DNA from: Sclerurus mexicanus
Taxonomy: Eukaryota; Chordata; Aves; Passeriformes; Furnariidae
Reading direction: 5' to 3'
Assembly: GCA_013396755.1 (NCBI GenBank)
Contig: VWZF01001843.1
Span: 744,001-808,000, forward strand
DNA: 64,000 nucleotides
Part shown: piece after piece, positions 38,401 through 49,555 of the stretch
Numbering within the stretch: the first letter of the stretch is position 1
How the letters are laid out: each line of letters starts with the position of its first letter
Program-made: the position numbers and the translations under genes
Notes under the pieces: generated by a model
Seen by the model: the letters and a program-made list of their open reading frames with translations, nothing else
Told to the model about the DNA's origin: nothing
Database searches by the model: none

Positions 38401-40220
38401 TGCAGTGAGCAGCTTAGGAAGCCCTGGTTTCATTCTTGCTTGCACTGATGGAAATCAGGACTAGTGACACACAGTGAAGCTCATGGAAAAGACAGGAGGA
38501 TCCAGCCCACACTATTTCCCCTTGGTTTCCTGCTGTGTTGTTTACAGAGTGGTTAAAAGGAGTTATTGAAAAGATGCAACTTGTTTCTGACTGTTTGCAT
38601 TGTTATATCATCTTTCACTGCTCCTGCTTTTCAGGCCAAAGACTTTGAGGATAATTCTGACTTCAGTGCCCTTTATACTTCTCATATAACTCCACAAGGG
38701 AATATGCAGTGGATAATTAAGCATCTTTGCTGATGGTAGTCTGACTATGGCAAGATTCTTACAGAACGAGTCTTATTTCTGAACTGTTTTGTCATTTGCT
38801 AATTAGAATCTGGCCTTAAGGTCTTTTAGAAACATTTTCCTGAACTCGTCTTATTATCCAAAAGTTTTCTGTGAGTTTTCCCAGCCACCATATAGCAGCT
38901 AATTGCTAATGTATACATTCACTTAAACAGAACTTTTCTCCTCAGCGAGGAGTCCTTTCCTACTGCTCTTCCTCCAGTGAAAAATTGAAACCTATTGCCC
39001 CGAGAAGGACAGAGAATGGATTTGTTGTCAAAAACAACAATATTCTCTTGCTATTTTAGTGTCTGTAAACTTTATTCTGAGGATGCTGTGAGTGAATATC
39101 CTGAAATCTCCCAGATAGGAGCTGGATCCAAACCTGAGGGTTATGCACAGCTGAGAACACGTGTGCTATGAAATACAAGATCACTCCAAGGTGGAATCAT
39201 GGCTTGGAAGCCTTGGAGCAAAATGCAGGGAAATGGAGCAAGATGAAGAGCTTAATTGTGTGAAGACTCTATTCTGTTTTACTTTACACACATGGAGTTT
39301 CCCTGTAATGCTAAAGCACCACTGGAATATTTAAAATTAAGCACACAATTAAATGCTTTTCTGGATTCAAGCCAGACTGCTCAGCAATTTGCTGTATTAT
39401 CCCCCTGGAGAGCAGTTACTTTGTCTTTTGGAAGCCAATTTGTCCACCCTTAATGAATCACTTCTTGCCTCTGTCCTGTGTTTTATTTCGTTGGTTTTTA
39501 CACACATTTTTATGAGCTGAAACGACCATCCCGCCACCCTTCTGACAACCCAAATATTCCAGCCCAGGGTAGCACTGAATCCCCATTCACGGCAGAAGGA
39601 AGATCCATAAAGTTACCTCGGGAGGACAAAGTGTGGAGTGAAAATCACACTGTCTGTGCCAAACCTGAGCACCAAATGAGACCCCCAAAACCTGCAGCCC
39701 AGGAAGAGGGAAGAGCCACCAGCCCAAGTTTATCATGACATGATGCTCCACAGAAACACAAACACAAGAGAATATGGAGATAAAAACATCACTAACAGGC
39801 TTCTGTACTTCATAAGCACATACCTAAGAGAGCTTCAGCTCTGCAAACAATCTGCCTCTGACTGACAAAACATTTATTAAATCAAACAAGGGGCTTTTGC
39901 ACTTCCAAAACAATAGAAATGAGAGGGGAAAGGACAAAGGGAGGCACCTGAGTGAGGCTATGTCAGACACGGGTATCAAAAATACACAAGCCGTAGGACT
40001 CTCTAAATGTTATTTTTCCTTATGGTCTAACAATTCATTTTGCTTTAACTGAGGCATAAAAATTGATGGCAGCAAAACTCTGTTACCCACTAATTATTTC
40101 TCGTGATAAGACACACACTGGACAGTTCTTAGTTCACCCCTCACTACTGTGAAAGGTCTGACAGTGGCAGGAAATATCTGTGCACTTCCAAGAAGGAAAA
40201 AAAGAGTTCAGACAAACTAA
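32471..40220. other. A+T-rich non-coding DNA, no gene seen
   Basis: About 7.7 kb. The only simple repeat noted is the AAT run at 34879-34899. The GC-richer patch at 35040-35240 has several CpGs but no gene. Open frames are short and overlap on both strands. Confidence 0.55.
34879..34899. repeat. (AAT)n microsatellite
   Basis: About six AAT/ATA trinucleotides in tandem. Confidence 0.9.
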
Positions 40221-40221
40221 A

Positions 40222-40455
40222 AAGCCTTGGACAGGATTGGGAAAATGGACCGGGGAAAAACCCGGACTGGATCACGGCTGGAATACGGAATGGGGGAAAA
40301 CATGGACTGGATTCAATATGGAACTGGGGGAAAACCCCAGGCTGGATTGAGCCTGGGATCCGGAATGGAGGACAACCTGGACTGGGTCAGGACTGGGATA
40401 CAGAATGGGGGAAGACCTGGACTAGATCGGGATTGGAATAAGGAATGAGGGAAGG
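40222..40455 (+). repeat. Degenerate minisatellite, about 40-bp unit, about 5 copies
   Basis: The landmark GGACTGG (or a one-base variant) recurs at 40264, 40304, 40339, 40379 and 40419, mostly 40 bases apart. Each copy also carries a GGAAT.GGGGGAAAAC-type block. Copies are diverged by substitutions and one short indel. Open frames through it reflect the repeat period and are not evidence of a protein. Confidence 0.88.
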
Positions 40456-42217
40456 GCTCAGCTGAGCCTCTCAAGCGCCAGGGAACTGAATCAAAGTGTC
40501 CCAAAAGTGTCCCACCACAGCAGCAGAACCCGAGCTGTTCCCGTCCCCATCACTGGCCACACAGAGACACACCTGAGTGGGACTGTGCTTCCCTTGCAGT
40601 GGGAGCAGAGCCCGGCAGCCCAACAGGCTCTCGCGGAAGTTACAGGAAGAATAAAGAGGCATCAGGATGTGAGATATTCCAAGAGCTAAAGCAAAGCCTC
40701 CGTCTGATTTAAAGGCAGACCTGTAAGCAGCTGTTCGGGTTTACACCTGCAGTCCCCTCCCTGCTCGTTCCCAGAGCGCTGAAGCTGATGAGGAGCACTC
40801 AGATGGTTTTCCTCATTCCAGCCCAGGCGAACTGGGAAATGAATGATGACACAGTTCTCTATCTTTTAGCTTAGAAATTGCTTTTTTTCTATAAACTAAT
40901 TCCAGCATATGGTAAGTTCTGCAGGAGAGGCATGTTTTTGGACCACGTTAAATCTACGGGAGCGACACAGATTATTCTGTCAAAACAAGGAAACCTTTTG
41001 CTTATACTACAGCAGTGAAACAATTTCTGAAACACCATCTGAAGCAGAAGGCTCCAGCTCATCAAATCTACATCATATGCATGACTGCTCCCCAGAACAA
41101 CAGAAAGCTAGCCCGTGGCTATGAAGAAAGTGTAAGATGGCAAGGCAGACTTTCTCCTTTTCCTCACTACCTGCCTTGTGGTGGAAAGACAAAGCAGCTG
41201 TTGGAAGAACCATACAGGTTCAGAGGCCACAGTCTAAAGGAATCCAGCCCAGGGCTGCAGATAAAGCACAATCTCTCTCCCCTTTCAATAAATTTGTCTC
41301 TCTCAGCTGGAGAAATTTGGTTACCTGCAGGAGGATTTGGTTTGACAGTCTTTGGAATTAGCTGTGCTGGGAAAGCTGCAGCAGGAAGGGTCCATTGCCA
41401 AAATGGATCCTGTAAGAGGGAATGACACCTGATATTTTTGGCACAAAAATGGCACTTAGTTATTTCAAGCTATCACATTGCACCACGCAATGGCAGAGGG
41501 AGCCAAGATGATAAAATACCAGCTACAAATTCTGAGGCCTATTCTCTCCATCTATTTTTAGGTATTCAGGTTGCTATCAGCTCTTATACCATTGCTAGGC
41601 GAAAGAACATGACAGGGCAACAACTCAGTGGAGGGACTTCGAGCAGCCTGTCAAGCTCAGGCTGTCAGAAAGACCCAGTTTGTTGGTATTCAGATTACTG
41701 GCAAGTTAAATGACCTGAATGTAGCTCATAAGGCGAAGAAAAAGGAAGTCACCTACTTTAATAACCAAAGGAAAGTCATTGCAAGAGAGGTTTGTAGGAA
41801 AACAAATACTCATGAAATTATCTTCTCCCTCTCTACAGATACCAGAAGAAAATCAAACTCATATTCAGGATATTGAATTCCAACAAGATACCCGTCTGTA
41901 CAGACTTTCCTGAGATGGAAAATAAATAGTCCAAAAGTGACTCTGGAATTCTGTTCCAGCAGGTTCCCAATGAGACCATTTCATAATTGGATCTCTGACA
42001 CCTGTGATCAGCCATGGCACCTACAGCAGATTCTCAAAGCACACCCTTTTTTTAGGGAACAAGAAGAAAACCTTTCCAGAGGTTAGCAATAAAATAAAAG
42101 AGAGGAAATGGCTTCCAGCCTACCTCAAGAATTGTATATATTAAAAAGTTCTGGCTAAACCTCAGCACAAGTACACATAACCTTTAATCTTTCATTGTTA
42201 AATTTGGCAGTGAGGAA
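40456..42217. other. Non-coding DNA, no gene seen
   Basis: No domain or exon was recognised. Several overlapping open frames near 40900-41450 (up to about 136 codons) have no recognisable protein features. Confidence 0.5.
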
Positions 42218-42342
42218 AGTGCCATTATGTGTCTTTTATAGGTAGGGAGCAGCACACAGAGAGCCTGACTAACTTGTTCAGTGTCATAAAGGGATCAAGC
42301 AGCAGAGCTGAGAATTAAACTTCCTTCTCAGAGCCCTCAGAT
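42218..42342 (-). mobile_element. MIR-like ancient SINE
   Basis: The plus strand follows the reverse complement of the MIR core: a TTTATAGGTAGGGAG segment, then CACACAGAGAG, AACTTG.TCAGTGTCA, then AGCAGCAGAGCTGAGAATTAAAC. These match the MIR blocks for 'acagatgaggaaact', 'gcacagagagg', 'aacttgcccaaggtcaca' and 'gtggcagagctgggattcaaac'. The copy is strongly diverged, as expected for a very old amniote SINE. Confidence 0.6.
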
Positions 42343-45123
42343 AAATGCCATTGTTCGTGAGTTCTTGAAATAAAAAGCATTTAACAGGAAAAAAGAGGAG
42401 GCAAGGGAAGAGGAGTGTTTAATCAGTAAAGAATTGTGTTAGGAGGAACAAAACTCGGTGCAATTTAATGTAGGAAAATGCTATAAGGGACTTCTAAAAA
42501 ACAAATTAATCTGACCACAAAAAATCAAACCAACAAACAAAACCTAAGAGGGAGGACTATTTCTAATTCTATATTTAAATGGAAAAACATAATATATTTT
42601 TAATATGAAACAGAAAACCAAACACGGTTCATTCCTAAATGGTATCAGAAATGATATCAGAATGGATCATCAGGTCTTCATAGGGTCTTCATTTAAAAGG
42701 GAGTTCTTCTGATTCAAATTTATTATCTACTCTATAATGTTCAAAATGACCACAAAATTGCACACTGCCTGCATTTGTTTTGGTATCATTTCTACAATGA
42801 TCAAAGCTAATCGGTTAGGAGGTGCTCTGTGAGCACGCGAGGTTGAAGAGAGTGTTTTTCGACTTGAAATAATCAATAATTTAGTTTTGATCCATTCTAA
42901 TTTCTATGCAGATCCATTCCATAACCCTGGCCCCTCCATTAACTGAAGCCCACACGGAATGAACTTGCTCACACGAGGAGTCTGACTTAAATTCAGGCCT
43001 GTAACTTGATCCTAAAGTGACAAACTACCTGCGATGGTCCAAACGATGCGCTGGACTCGGTGAGTTCAATAGCAGGAGCGGGGCCCAGGCAGCACTGGGA
43101 ACACTCAAGTGTCCCCCGACAGCCGAGGGGCAGCTGGCCAGCACAGGCTGATGTGCTCCTGGTACCCGAGCAGTTTTTATGAAGATGTTCTCTGCAATGT
43201 GGAATCTGCCCTAAGAACGCTGTTCCACAGCCGGCATTCATTTATGCATCCCGCATACCTGTGCCTGTCAGGGATGTCTGCAGGAGGATTTACTGCAGTG
43301 GATATCCTACAGTGTCCCTCCAAATGATGCCTCTTTTGCTGGTGTTGAAACACAAACAGCAAAGCTTCTCGGGCTTTAAAATCAGCCCCATTAGCACGAC
43401 CTCCTTAAGCAGTTAATTCCTGCTCTGGGATGCGTTTGTGGCAGGGCTGGGATGTGGCTTAAGGTGAAAAAATACTCTAGAAATCTGCAATCTGGCCTGT
43501 CTTCAGTTTTCCCTTCCAGCAAATATTTTCTGTTTGCTTCCTCATTATTCCTCGGTTGTACTCTCTGCTGTAACATAATTCACATAGAATGGTTTATGTC
43601 TGGCATCATCTTGGAAGACTACAATTAAAATCATTCACTGCTCCTAAATGTTGCCACTGGTGTGTGCTCCCCAAAGAATCATTGTAAATGAACCACGAGG
43701 AAGGAGCACAAACATACAGAGGAGAAAAGAATATAGGAAAAAAAGAAAATAGCCTGTGCAGTCTCCTCTTTAAATCACAATAAAGATCATAAACCCCCCA
43801 CAAAAACAAGGGAATAATCCTGAATAGCTGGGAGCTCACACTGACAAACTGCATGAAATCTTCCTTCTGGTGTTTCCTTCCTCTCCTTTAATTTAGTTGT
43901 AAACTAGCTTGGAATAAATTCTGGAGTCTCCAAATACGCATTAAAATGAGTATGACACAGGGAAAAATCTGCTTAGAAATAATCTGCATGTAAGGCTGCA
44001 TTGTTCAAAGAGGAATTTTCCCAAGCAATACTCTGACTACAAGTCCCCATGAGAGAGACTCCGCTCATCATCTAAAAGGCTGTAATTAATTGGGAAAAAA
44101 ATAACTGAAGGCGATTACTGGGAAACACATGGGAGGTGAGATAGACTATTAAATTTATTTCCAAGAGGAGATGGGGAAAGTGTTACATTTCCCTGTCCAA
44201 ATAACCTTAGTTAATATACATTGATCAACCACTGCTTCAGATATAAGCACGGCTTATCAGTTTATCAACATCTCAAGGTTTTGTGCCAATTGTGCTGACA
44301 TGTTCTCAATAAATATAATAATAGCAAAAGGACAAAAAAAACTAAATGGGAAGATCCATCTTTCAGTGCCTGCTACCACCTCAGTAGATCAATACATGTC
44401 ATAACGTTCTTATCATTTGGAAAGCAGAAATCCTTTTATGGCAATCAAGCTTTAGTATTTTAGTTATTAATTTAGATCAGTCCTGACAGACCAAGGGAAT
44501 TTCAGACTGGCACGGGGAAAACAAAAACTTAATTCAAAATAATCGTGAAAAAACATGTGATATCAAGTGAAACTCCCACCTGCTATGTGGGTTTGAGATT
44601 TATGTCCAGATTTTCAACGCCTTTGTAAGGGGGCAGGCTCTGATTTTACCTTGGGATGGAATTCTATAAAATATGTAAAATAAAACTAATGTGCTGTATC
44701 ATATTATTGTCAATGAGAGAATAACCAAATGCTGCCTTCTGGAATGGGAACATGAGAATTGTCACACCAAATAATAGAATACTGCCAAACACGGGCTAGG
44801 ATGTTGCTGTTGTAAGCCATGAGCAAGAGTAGGGTGTGACAACACAAAGCATTCAAGTCTGGGCAGTTTTTCCCACATTTTGGAATCCCAAATGCTCCTT
44901 TCTCAAAGGCAAAGAGAACTAGTTGTTTTAAGTGAGAGGGTTGATACTCCTGGAGGTTTAAATAGATCTAGTAGAACTAGAAGTTGTTATTATTATTATA
45001 CCTATAGCAATCTACAGCTACTAACATATAAAATCCAGGTCATCTCAACTTTTAATATTGTAGCTTACTCAGCATTTTTAGAGAGTGATAAATGAAACCT
45101 TTTTCCTTTAAAGATAAATTTAA
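42343..45123. other. A+T-rich non-coding DNA, no gene seen
   Basis: No exon or RNA gene was recognised. 43020-43150 is locally GC-richer. Short trinucleotide and dinucleotide runs are present without a clear array. Confidence 0.55.
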
Positions 45124-45187
45124 CTATTCAAGGTGGTCTTAAAGGTCTCTTCCACCCTAAAGAAGCCTCTGATTCTCTGAGTCTATA
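45124..45187 (+). mobile_element. CR1 LINE 3' terminal fragment
   Basis: GGTCTTAAAGGTCTCTTCCACCC, then AAGCCTCTGATTCTCTGAGTCT, matches the last 60 or so bases of CR1 elements, ending in the degenerate ATTCTRTGA-type terminal repeats. It is 5'-truncated to a very short tail. Confidence 0.75.
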
Positions 45188-45377
45188 CAATTCACCCCAT
45201 CTCCCTGATTAGAGGAAACATTGAGAGCTGCTGTCTGGTTGTGCTAAACAGTGATTAAGGCACTCCTGTCATCAGCTGTCAATTCACACAGAATATCAAC
45301 GGGCTTTGAAAAGCTACATACATGCAACTCACTGTGAGCCTCCAGACTGCTGCTTCATCTGGGAAGGCTGGAAGAAA

Positions 45378-45430
45378 GCTTAGATATAAAAATTATATAT
45401 AGAAGGCTTAGATATAAAAATTATATATAG
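45378..45430 (+). repeat. 28-bp tandem duplication
   Basis: A GCTTAGATATAAAAATTATA unit starting at 45378 is repeated at 45406 without a mismatch over the overlapping 25 bases. Perfect identity suggests a recent replication-slippage duplication. Confidence 0.93.
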
Positions 45431-45639
45431 ATTGTGTATGTTCATGAAAAAAAGATGGCATCAAACACCGTCAACTTTACTCTCACCCAAGGCTTGGAAT
45501 TTATATAGGGCATATTTCAGGGGCAGGCTGGGGTTGTATTTTCTCTTTGGCTGCACTACCACAATTCTAATCCTTGGCACGGGGGAAAACTGTCATGTCA
45601 GACAAACTCCAGCTGTCCACTGTGCCTGTCACTTCCTTC

Positions 45640-45910
45640 AGCTTCACGGTGGCAGCAGAGGGACAGGGGGGTCTGTGAGCACGTTAGCGAGGGTGAGGCG
45701 GCAGGGACCCGAGGGAGGGGACAAGGAGGAGGACAGGAGCCGGCTGGGCAGGGAGGAGGGATGGGGACAAGGGGCCAAGCACGTTAGGAGTGAGAAAAGT
45801 GTGAAAAAGGGCGGGCAGAGAATAAAAGCCTGGGCAGGGACTGGGAAGGGAACAAGACGAGAAAGAGTAAAAAGCCACTGCGTGTCCCTGAGGGATATCT
45901 GCTTTTTGGA
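45640..45910 (+). promoter_or_regulatory. G-rich, CpG-bearing patch with strong G-quadruplex
   Basis: The plus strand is purine- and G-rich with about a dozen CpGs in 270 bp, unlike its A+T-rich surroundings. At 45746-45774 five G-runs of three or four are separated by loops of 2 to 4 bases, a strong quadruplex motif. GGGCGGG (about 45810) is a GC-box/SP1-type site. An open frame of about 170 codons (45432-45941) crosses the patch but has no domain, and its tail is biased by the G-rich composition. This could be a small CpG-island promoter for a non-coding RNA; that is inference only. Confidence 0.35.
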
Positions 45911-45941
45911 GAGGAGGGCGAGTCGATGCACACTTATTTGA

Positions 45942-48204
45942 AAAGTTCTCAGGTTCTTCTAAGGTAAACCTGGCTGGCTCTTGGCTGGTTGCCGAGTCAC
46001 TGAAACGATTCCTCCCCCAGAGTAATGACATCAGGACATGCATGATGGACTCCACCTGATGTCATCGTCTGTGGCTTCCAGCCATGTGGCCCTCAGGAAG
46101 CACAAAGCCAAAACTCGTGGAAGGTTATTCGGAGAGAAGAGCAAGAGACATTTACCTCTTGAATATGAGACATTGTCTCCTTCCACCCCTAAGTACACAC
46201 ACCTCAAGGGGAATCAAGCCTTAAAAACCAACACCCAGGTGTCCTGGCTCATTAACACACAGAGTAACAGCAACAAACAGCAATTTAGATTGAGGGTCAC
46301 TTGGAAAGCCGTGGTACCAAGCTAATGCAAAATGTGGTTTGTGGGTGTTTCTCCAGGCGCCTGGAACTGGGCAGAAAGAAAATGGTCTGGAACTGCTGAC
46401 AGAAAGAAAACGGCCTGAGCACAGAGAGGAAAGTGCAGTTAAATAATAAATAAATAATAAACCCTCCGCACCACTTCATTGTGACCTCACTCTTGTCTGC
46501 AATGACCACAGGAAGGGAGTCAAGAGCAAGTCACTGATGTCGGAGCACACAATGCATTGAGCATGGCAAGGGCTGTCTGGGAGAGACTTTGGAGATGGGT
46601 GTCCCTCCACTTCATTACAAGGGTGAACATCAGTCTCCCTCCAAAGACATGCTTCGTTATTAAAAAGAAGTCCTTTGAAAATGTATGCCCACTCATTATT
46701 CAGTCTAAAATCCTTCTGGAAAGGATTTTCCCCATGTTCAGATAGAGGTGGATAAAACATCCAGGCCCAATCGAGGGCATCTTCATCCAGAGATAATGGA
46801 ACAAGGAGCCCAAGGGCTGCCTTTCCCCTGCACTTCTTATCAGTGGTCCTGCAGCTGGGCTTGAGAAAAGGGAAAAAAAAAGGAACTAAGAAAATTTACT
46901 TTGCTTTGAGTATAAAGCACTGAACGTTCGTTGCAGCTTTATACTCAGCCCAGCACTTTCTCTTTCTCTTAGTTTGATAAAACTTTGCTCTATAATTAAG
47001 CGCCCCACGGTGTCACCCCAGTTTTCAGAGGTCTGGAATACATTGGCACGTGCCTCTTGGGGAATTTTTAAATTGCCTCCCAATCTTTTGTCAGAAGTTG
47101 TATGTCCTATACCTCTGAAAAGAATTCCTTTTCTGTGTAAAAGATCATTTCTTAGAAAATAATAGTATCTCTAAAGTCAGTTAATTCTCTTTCAAGAGGG
47201 GTCCTCCCCTCCAGTTTAGCTTTTGTTTAGCTCCTTAGAACTGCACTTTAAGCTTTTCAGATTTGCAGATGTACAGTTTTGAAAGGCTGGTTCATTAAAT
47301 TTTTTCTCTCAATCATTCCATACAACGATACATAATGAAACCCAGATTCCAAGGAACAAATGAAAACAACCTATAAAAATACGAAACTCATAATCAGGAG
47401 CCAAATAAACCTATTTTTTCAGTGCAAAAGAAAGCAGTATGTCGTGCTTTTATAATATTTCATATTTCTCTTTGCCAAAAGACAGGAGATTAATCTTAAA
47501 GGAGCCCACAGGCTGTTCTCTGAGCTGGCACAACAGGCTGAATAATCCTGGACAAAGAATCACAAACACAACGCAGAGCTGATCTGCCTCAGTCAACTTA
47601 CTAATGCACACTAAAGGAGGTGTTGCAGTCACATATTTTTGCCAAAATAATGACAAGAAACTCTCATGAATATTTTTGTCATTACTCTAAAAATTTGTGT
47701 CCACAGTTAATTTTCACTAGTTCCACAAAACCCCAAACTAACTGACTCCTTTCAGTGGTTTTTTAATTAAAATATCAGGATCACATACAGAATATTTTAG
47801 CTAATTTTAGGACATATTCAGAGCGCTGTTACTGGATTTCATTAAAACTCACTGCAGGTGCATTAAAACTTTGCAATTTCACTTTCACCTACTTCTTTTT
47901 TCCCTGTGAGTGATGTTTCAAGGGCATATCAGAAACACACCAAATCATGAAAGACTATTCAGCAAAATGAAGCTTTTCCAGTGCTGAGTAATTAGAGCTC
48001 TGCAGGTTTCCATGGCTCTGTGCAGAGCTTAATCCTCACTGAAACTTAAAAGTACCAAAAAATAAAATCTGTTTACCACCACTGCAGAAAGTCTTCATCA
48101 GCTTTGTGTTCTTGACCCTATTGCCAAGAAGTCCTTAGAAATTTGAATATGCAATGGGCTCGTGGTCAGAGCTCTGTCACAGAGCTCAGGAGATCACACT
48201 TCAC
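45942..48204. other. Non-coding DNA, no gene seen
   Basis: Mixed-composition unique sequence with short chance open frames only. Confidence 0.55.
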
Positions 48205-48292
48205 ATTCAAGGGCTGCCACATCCATTGGGGTGGACCTTTCCTCTCTCTATCCTAACTTCTGGTTGTAAAAATAAGAATGATAGTACCTTGA
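48205..48292 (+). mobile_element. MIR-like ancient SINE fragment
   Basis: GCTGCCACAT, then ACCTTTCCTCTCTCTATCC, then TTGTAAAAATAAGAATGATA and GTACC follow the MIR plus-strand segment '..ctctgccact..acctctctgtgcctcagttt..tgtaaaatggggataatagtacc'. Divergence is high and only the central part is visible. Confidence 0.45.
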
Positions 48293-49254
48293 AAGGGAAA
48301 AAACAACCCTCATGGCTTTAATATATTGGTAGTGTATCTAAACCAAGCTGTGTATGTACTAAAAGGAGGTAACACCTCAAGGGATGAGTTCTAGTCAGAC
48401 AAAATAAAGAAACACCAAAGAATACAAATGGTTAATCATTATCCTGGGAAGCTGGATGCCATAAATGCACTTATTATGAAGCATCTTTTATGTCTTCCCG
48501 TAGCTTTCTGGAGCTTTAGTCCGGGCAATTCCACTAAATAGAACTGCAGGCTGAGCAAAAGTCATTGCATAAAGTTAATATAGTTTAGTGTCTTGCAATA
48601 TATGAAAAAGCCCACGAATTTTCTTTCACAGGTTTTCATTTCTCCAAGTCTAAATTAAACTTCCAACACTGTGTGCTGCGCAGAGCCCGGAGCTTCCACA
48701 ATATTCCTGTTTCCACAGGAAGCAGCAATTGTTGCCCAAGAAATGGCTGTGCAGCCAACAGGAGGAGAGTGGGCATGAATTTGGTCAGGGCAGTCTGGGA
48801 GGAGCCCAGCCCTTGTTGCTGTGTCCTGCTTGGCATTCTGGTCTCATACAAGAAGTTCATAACCCACATATGTTGCCAAATACACAACTATGACAAAAGC
48901 CAACAACTCCCTTGCTTCTCCCCGCCACAGCAGGCTGTAGCAGACCCCAAATGAAGCAATGAACTCAAGTCAATACAAATCTGCCTCGGGCTGTTCTGTC
49001 CCTTGCTGTCATTTCCACCACACCAGTCAAAGCCACCCGTTCCAAGAGCTACAGCTGCTCCCCTGGTGGAGCCCAGTGTTCTCAGAGCTGCCCTGTTCCA
49101 AGAGAAGACACTCATGACCAGCAACCATCACTGCTTCTGGTTGCCCACAAGGATGTTCAGAAGCCGTCTTGGATTCATCTACAATGATTCTGTGCAAGCT
49201 CAGACGCAGGCCCACTGACAGCACGGCAGGGGAGGATACAGGTCACGCAGTGTG

Positions 49255-49555
49255 GAAGCTGCAGCTTCCTGGGGAAGGGCAGGCACTGCTCTCTGCTCTG
49301 TGGGGACCAAGGACAGCACCTAGGGAATGGCTGGAGCTGTGTCAGGGCAGGGTTAGGTTGGATGTCAGGGAAAAACTCTTCCCCCAGAGGGTGGTGGGCA
49401 CTGACCAGGCTCCCAAGGCTGCCAGAGCTCCGGGAGGGTTTGGATGATCCTCTCAGGCACAAGGTGTGACTCTTGGGGTTGGGCCTGTGCAGGGCCAGGA
49501 GCTGGACTCGATGTGTCCCTTCCAACTCAGCACGTTCCGTGAGTCTGTGCTTGAT
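49255..49555 (+). mobile_element. CR1 LINE, 3' end fragment
   Basis: Successive blocks match the sense strand of avian CR1 3' ends: CTGGGGAAGGGCAGGCACTG, TCTGTGGGGACCAAGGACAG, GGTTAGGTTGGATGTCAGGG, AACTCTTCCCCCAGAGGGTG, GTGTGACTCTTGGGGTTG, GGACTCGATGTGTCCCTTCC and a final GAGTCTGTG. The subtype wording, with TTGGGGTTG before TGTGCAGGGCCAGGAG, resembles CR1 copies common in songbirds. Frames of 92-203 codons on both strands here are by-products of the element's GC-rich sequence. Confidence 0.93.

Noticed and set aside
45432..45941. 169-codon plus-strand frame
   Set aside because: The charged second half reflects the G-rich purine strand, and no domain or conserved motif is visible.
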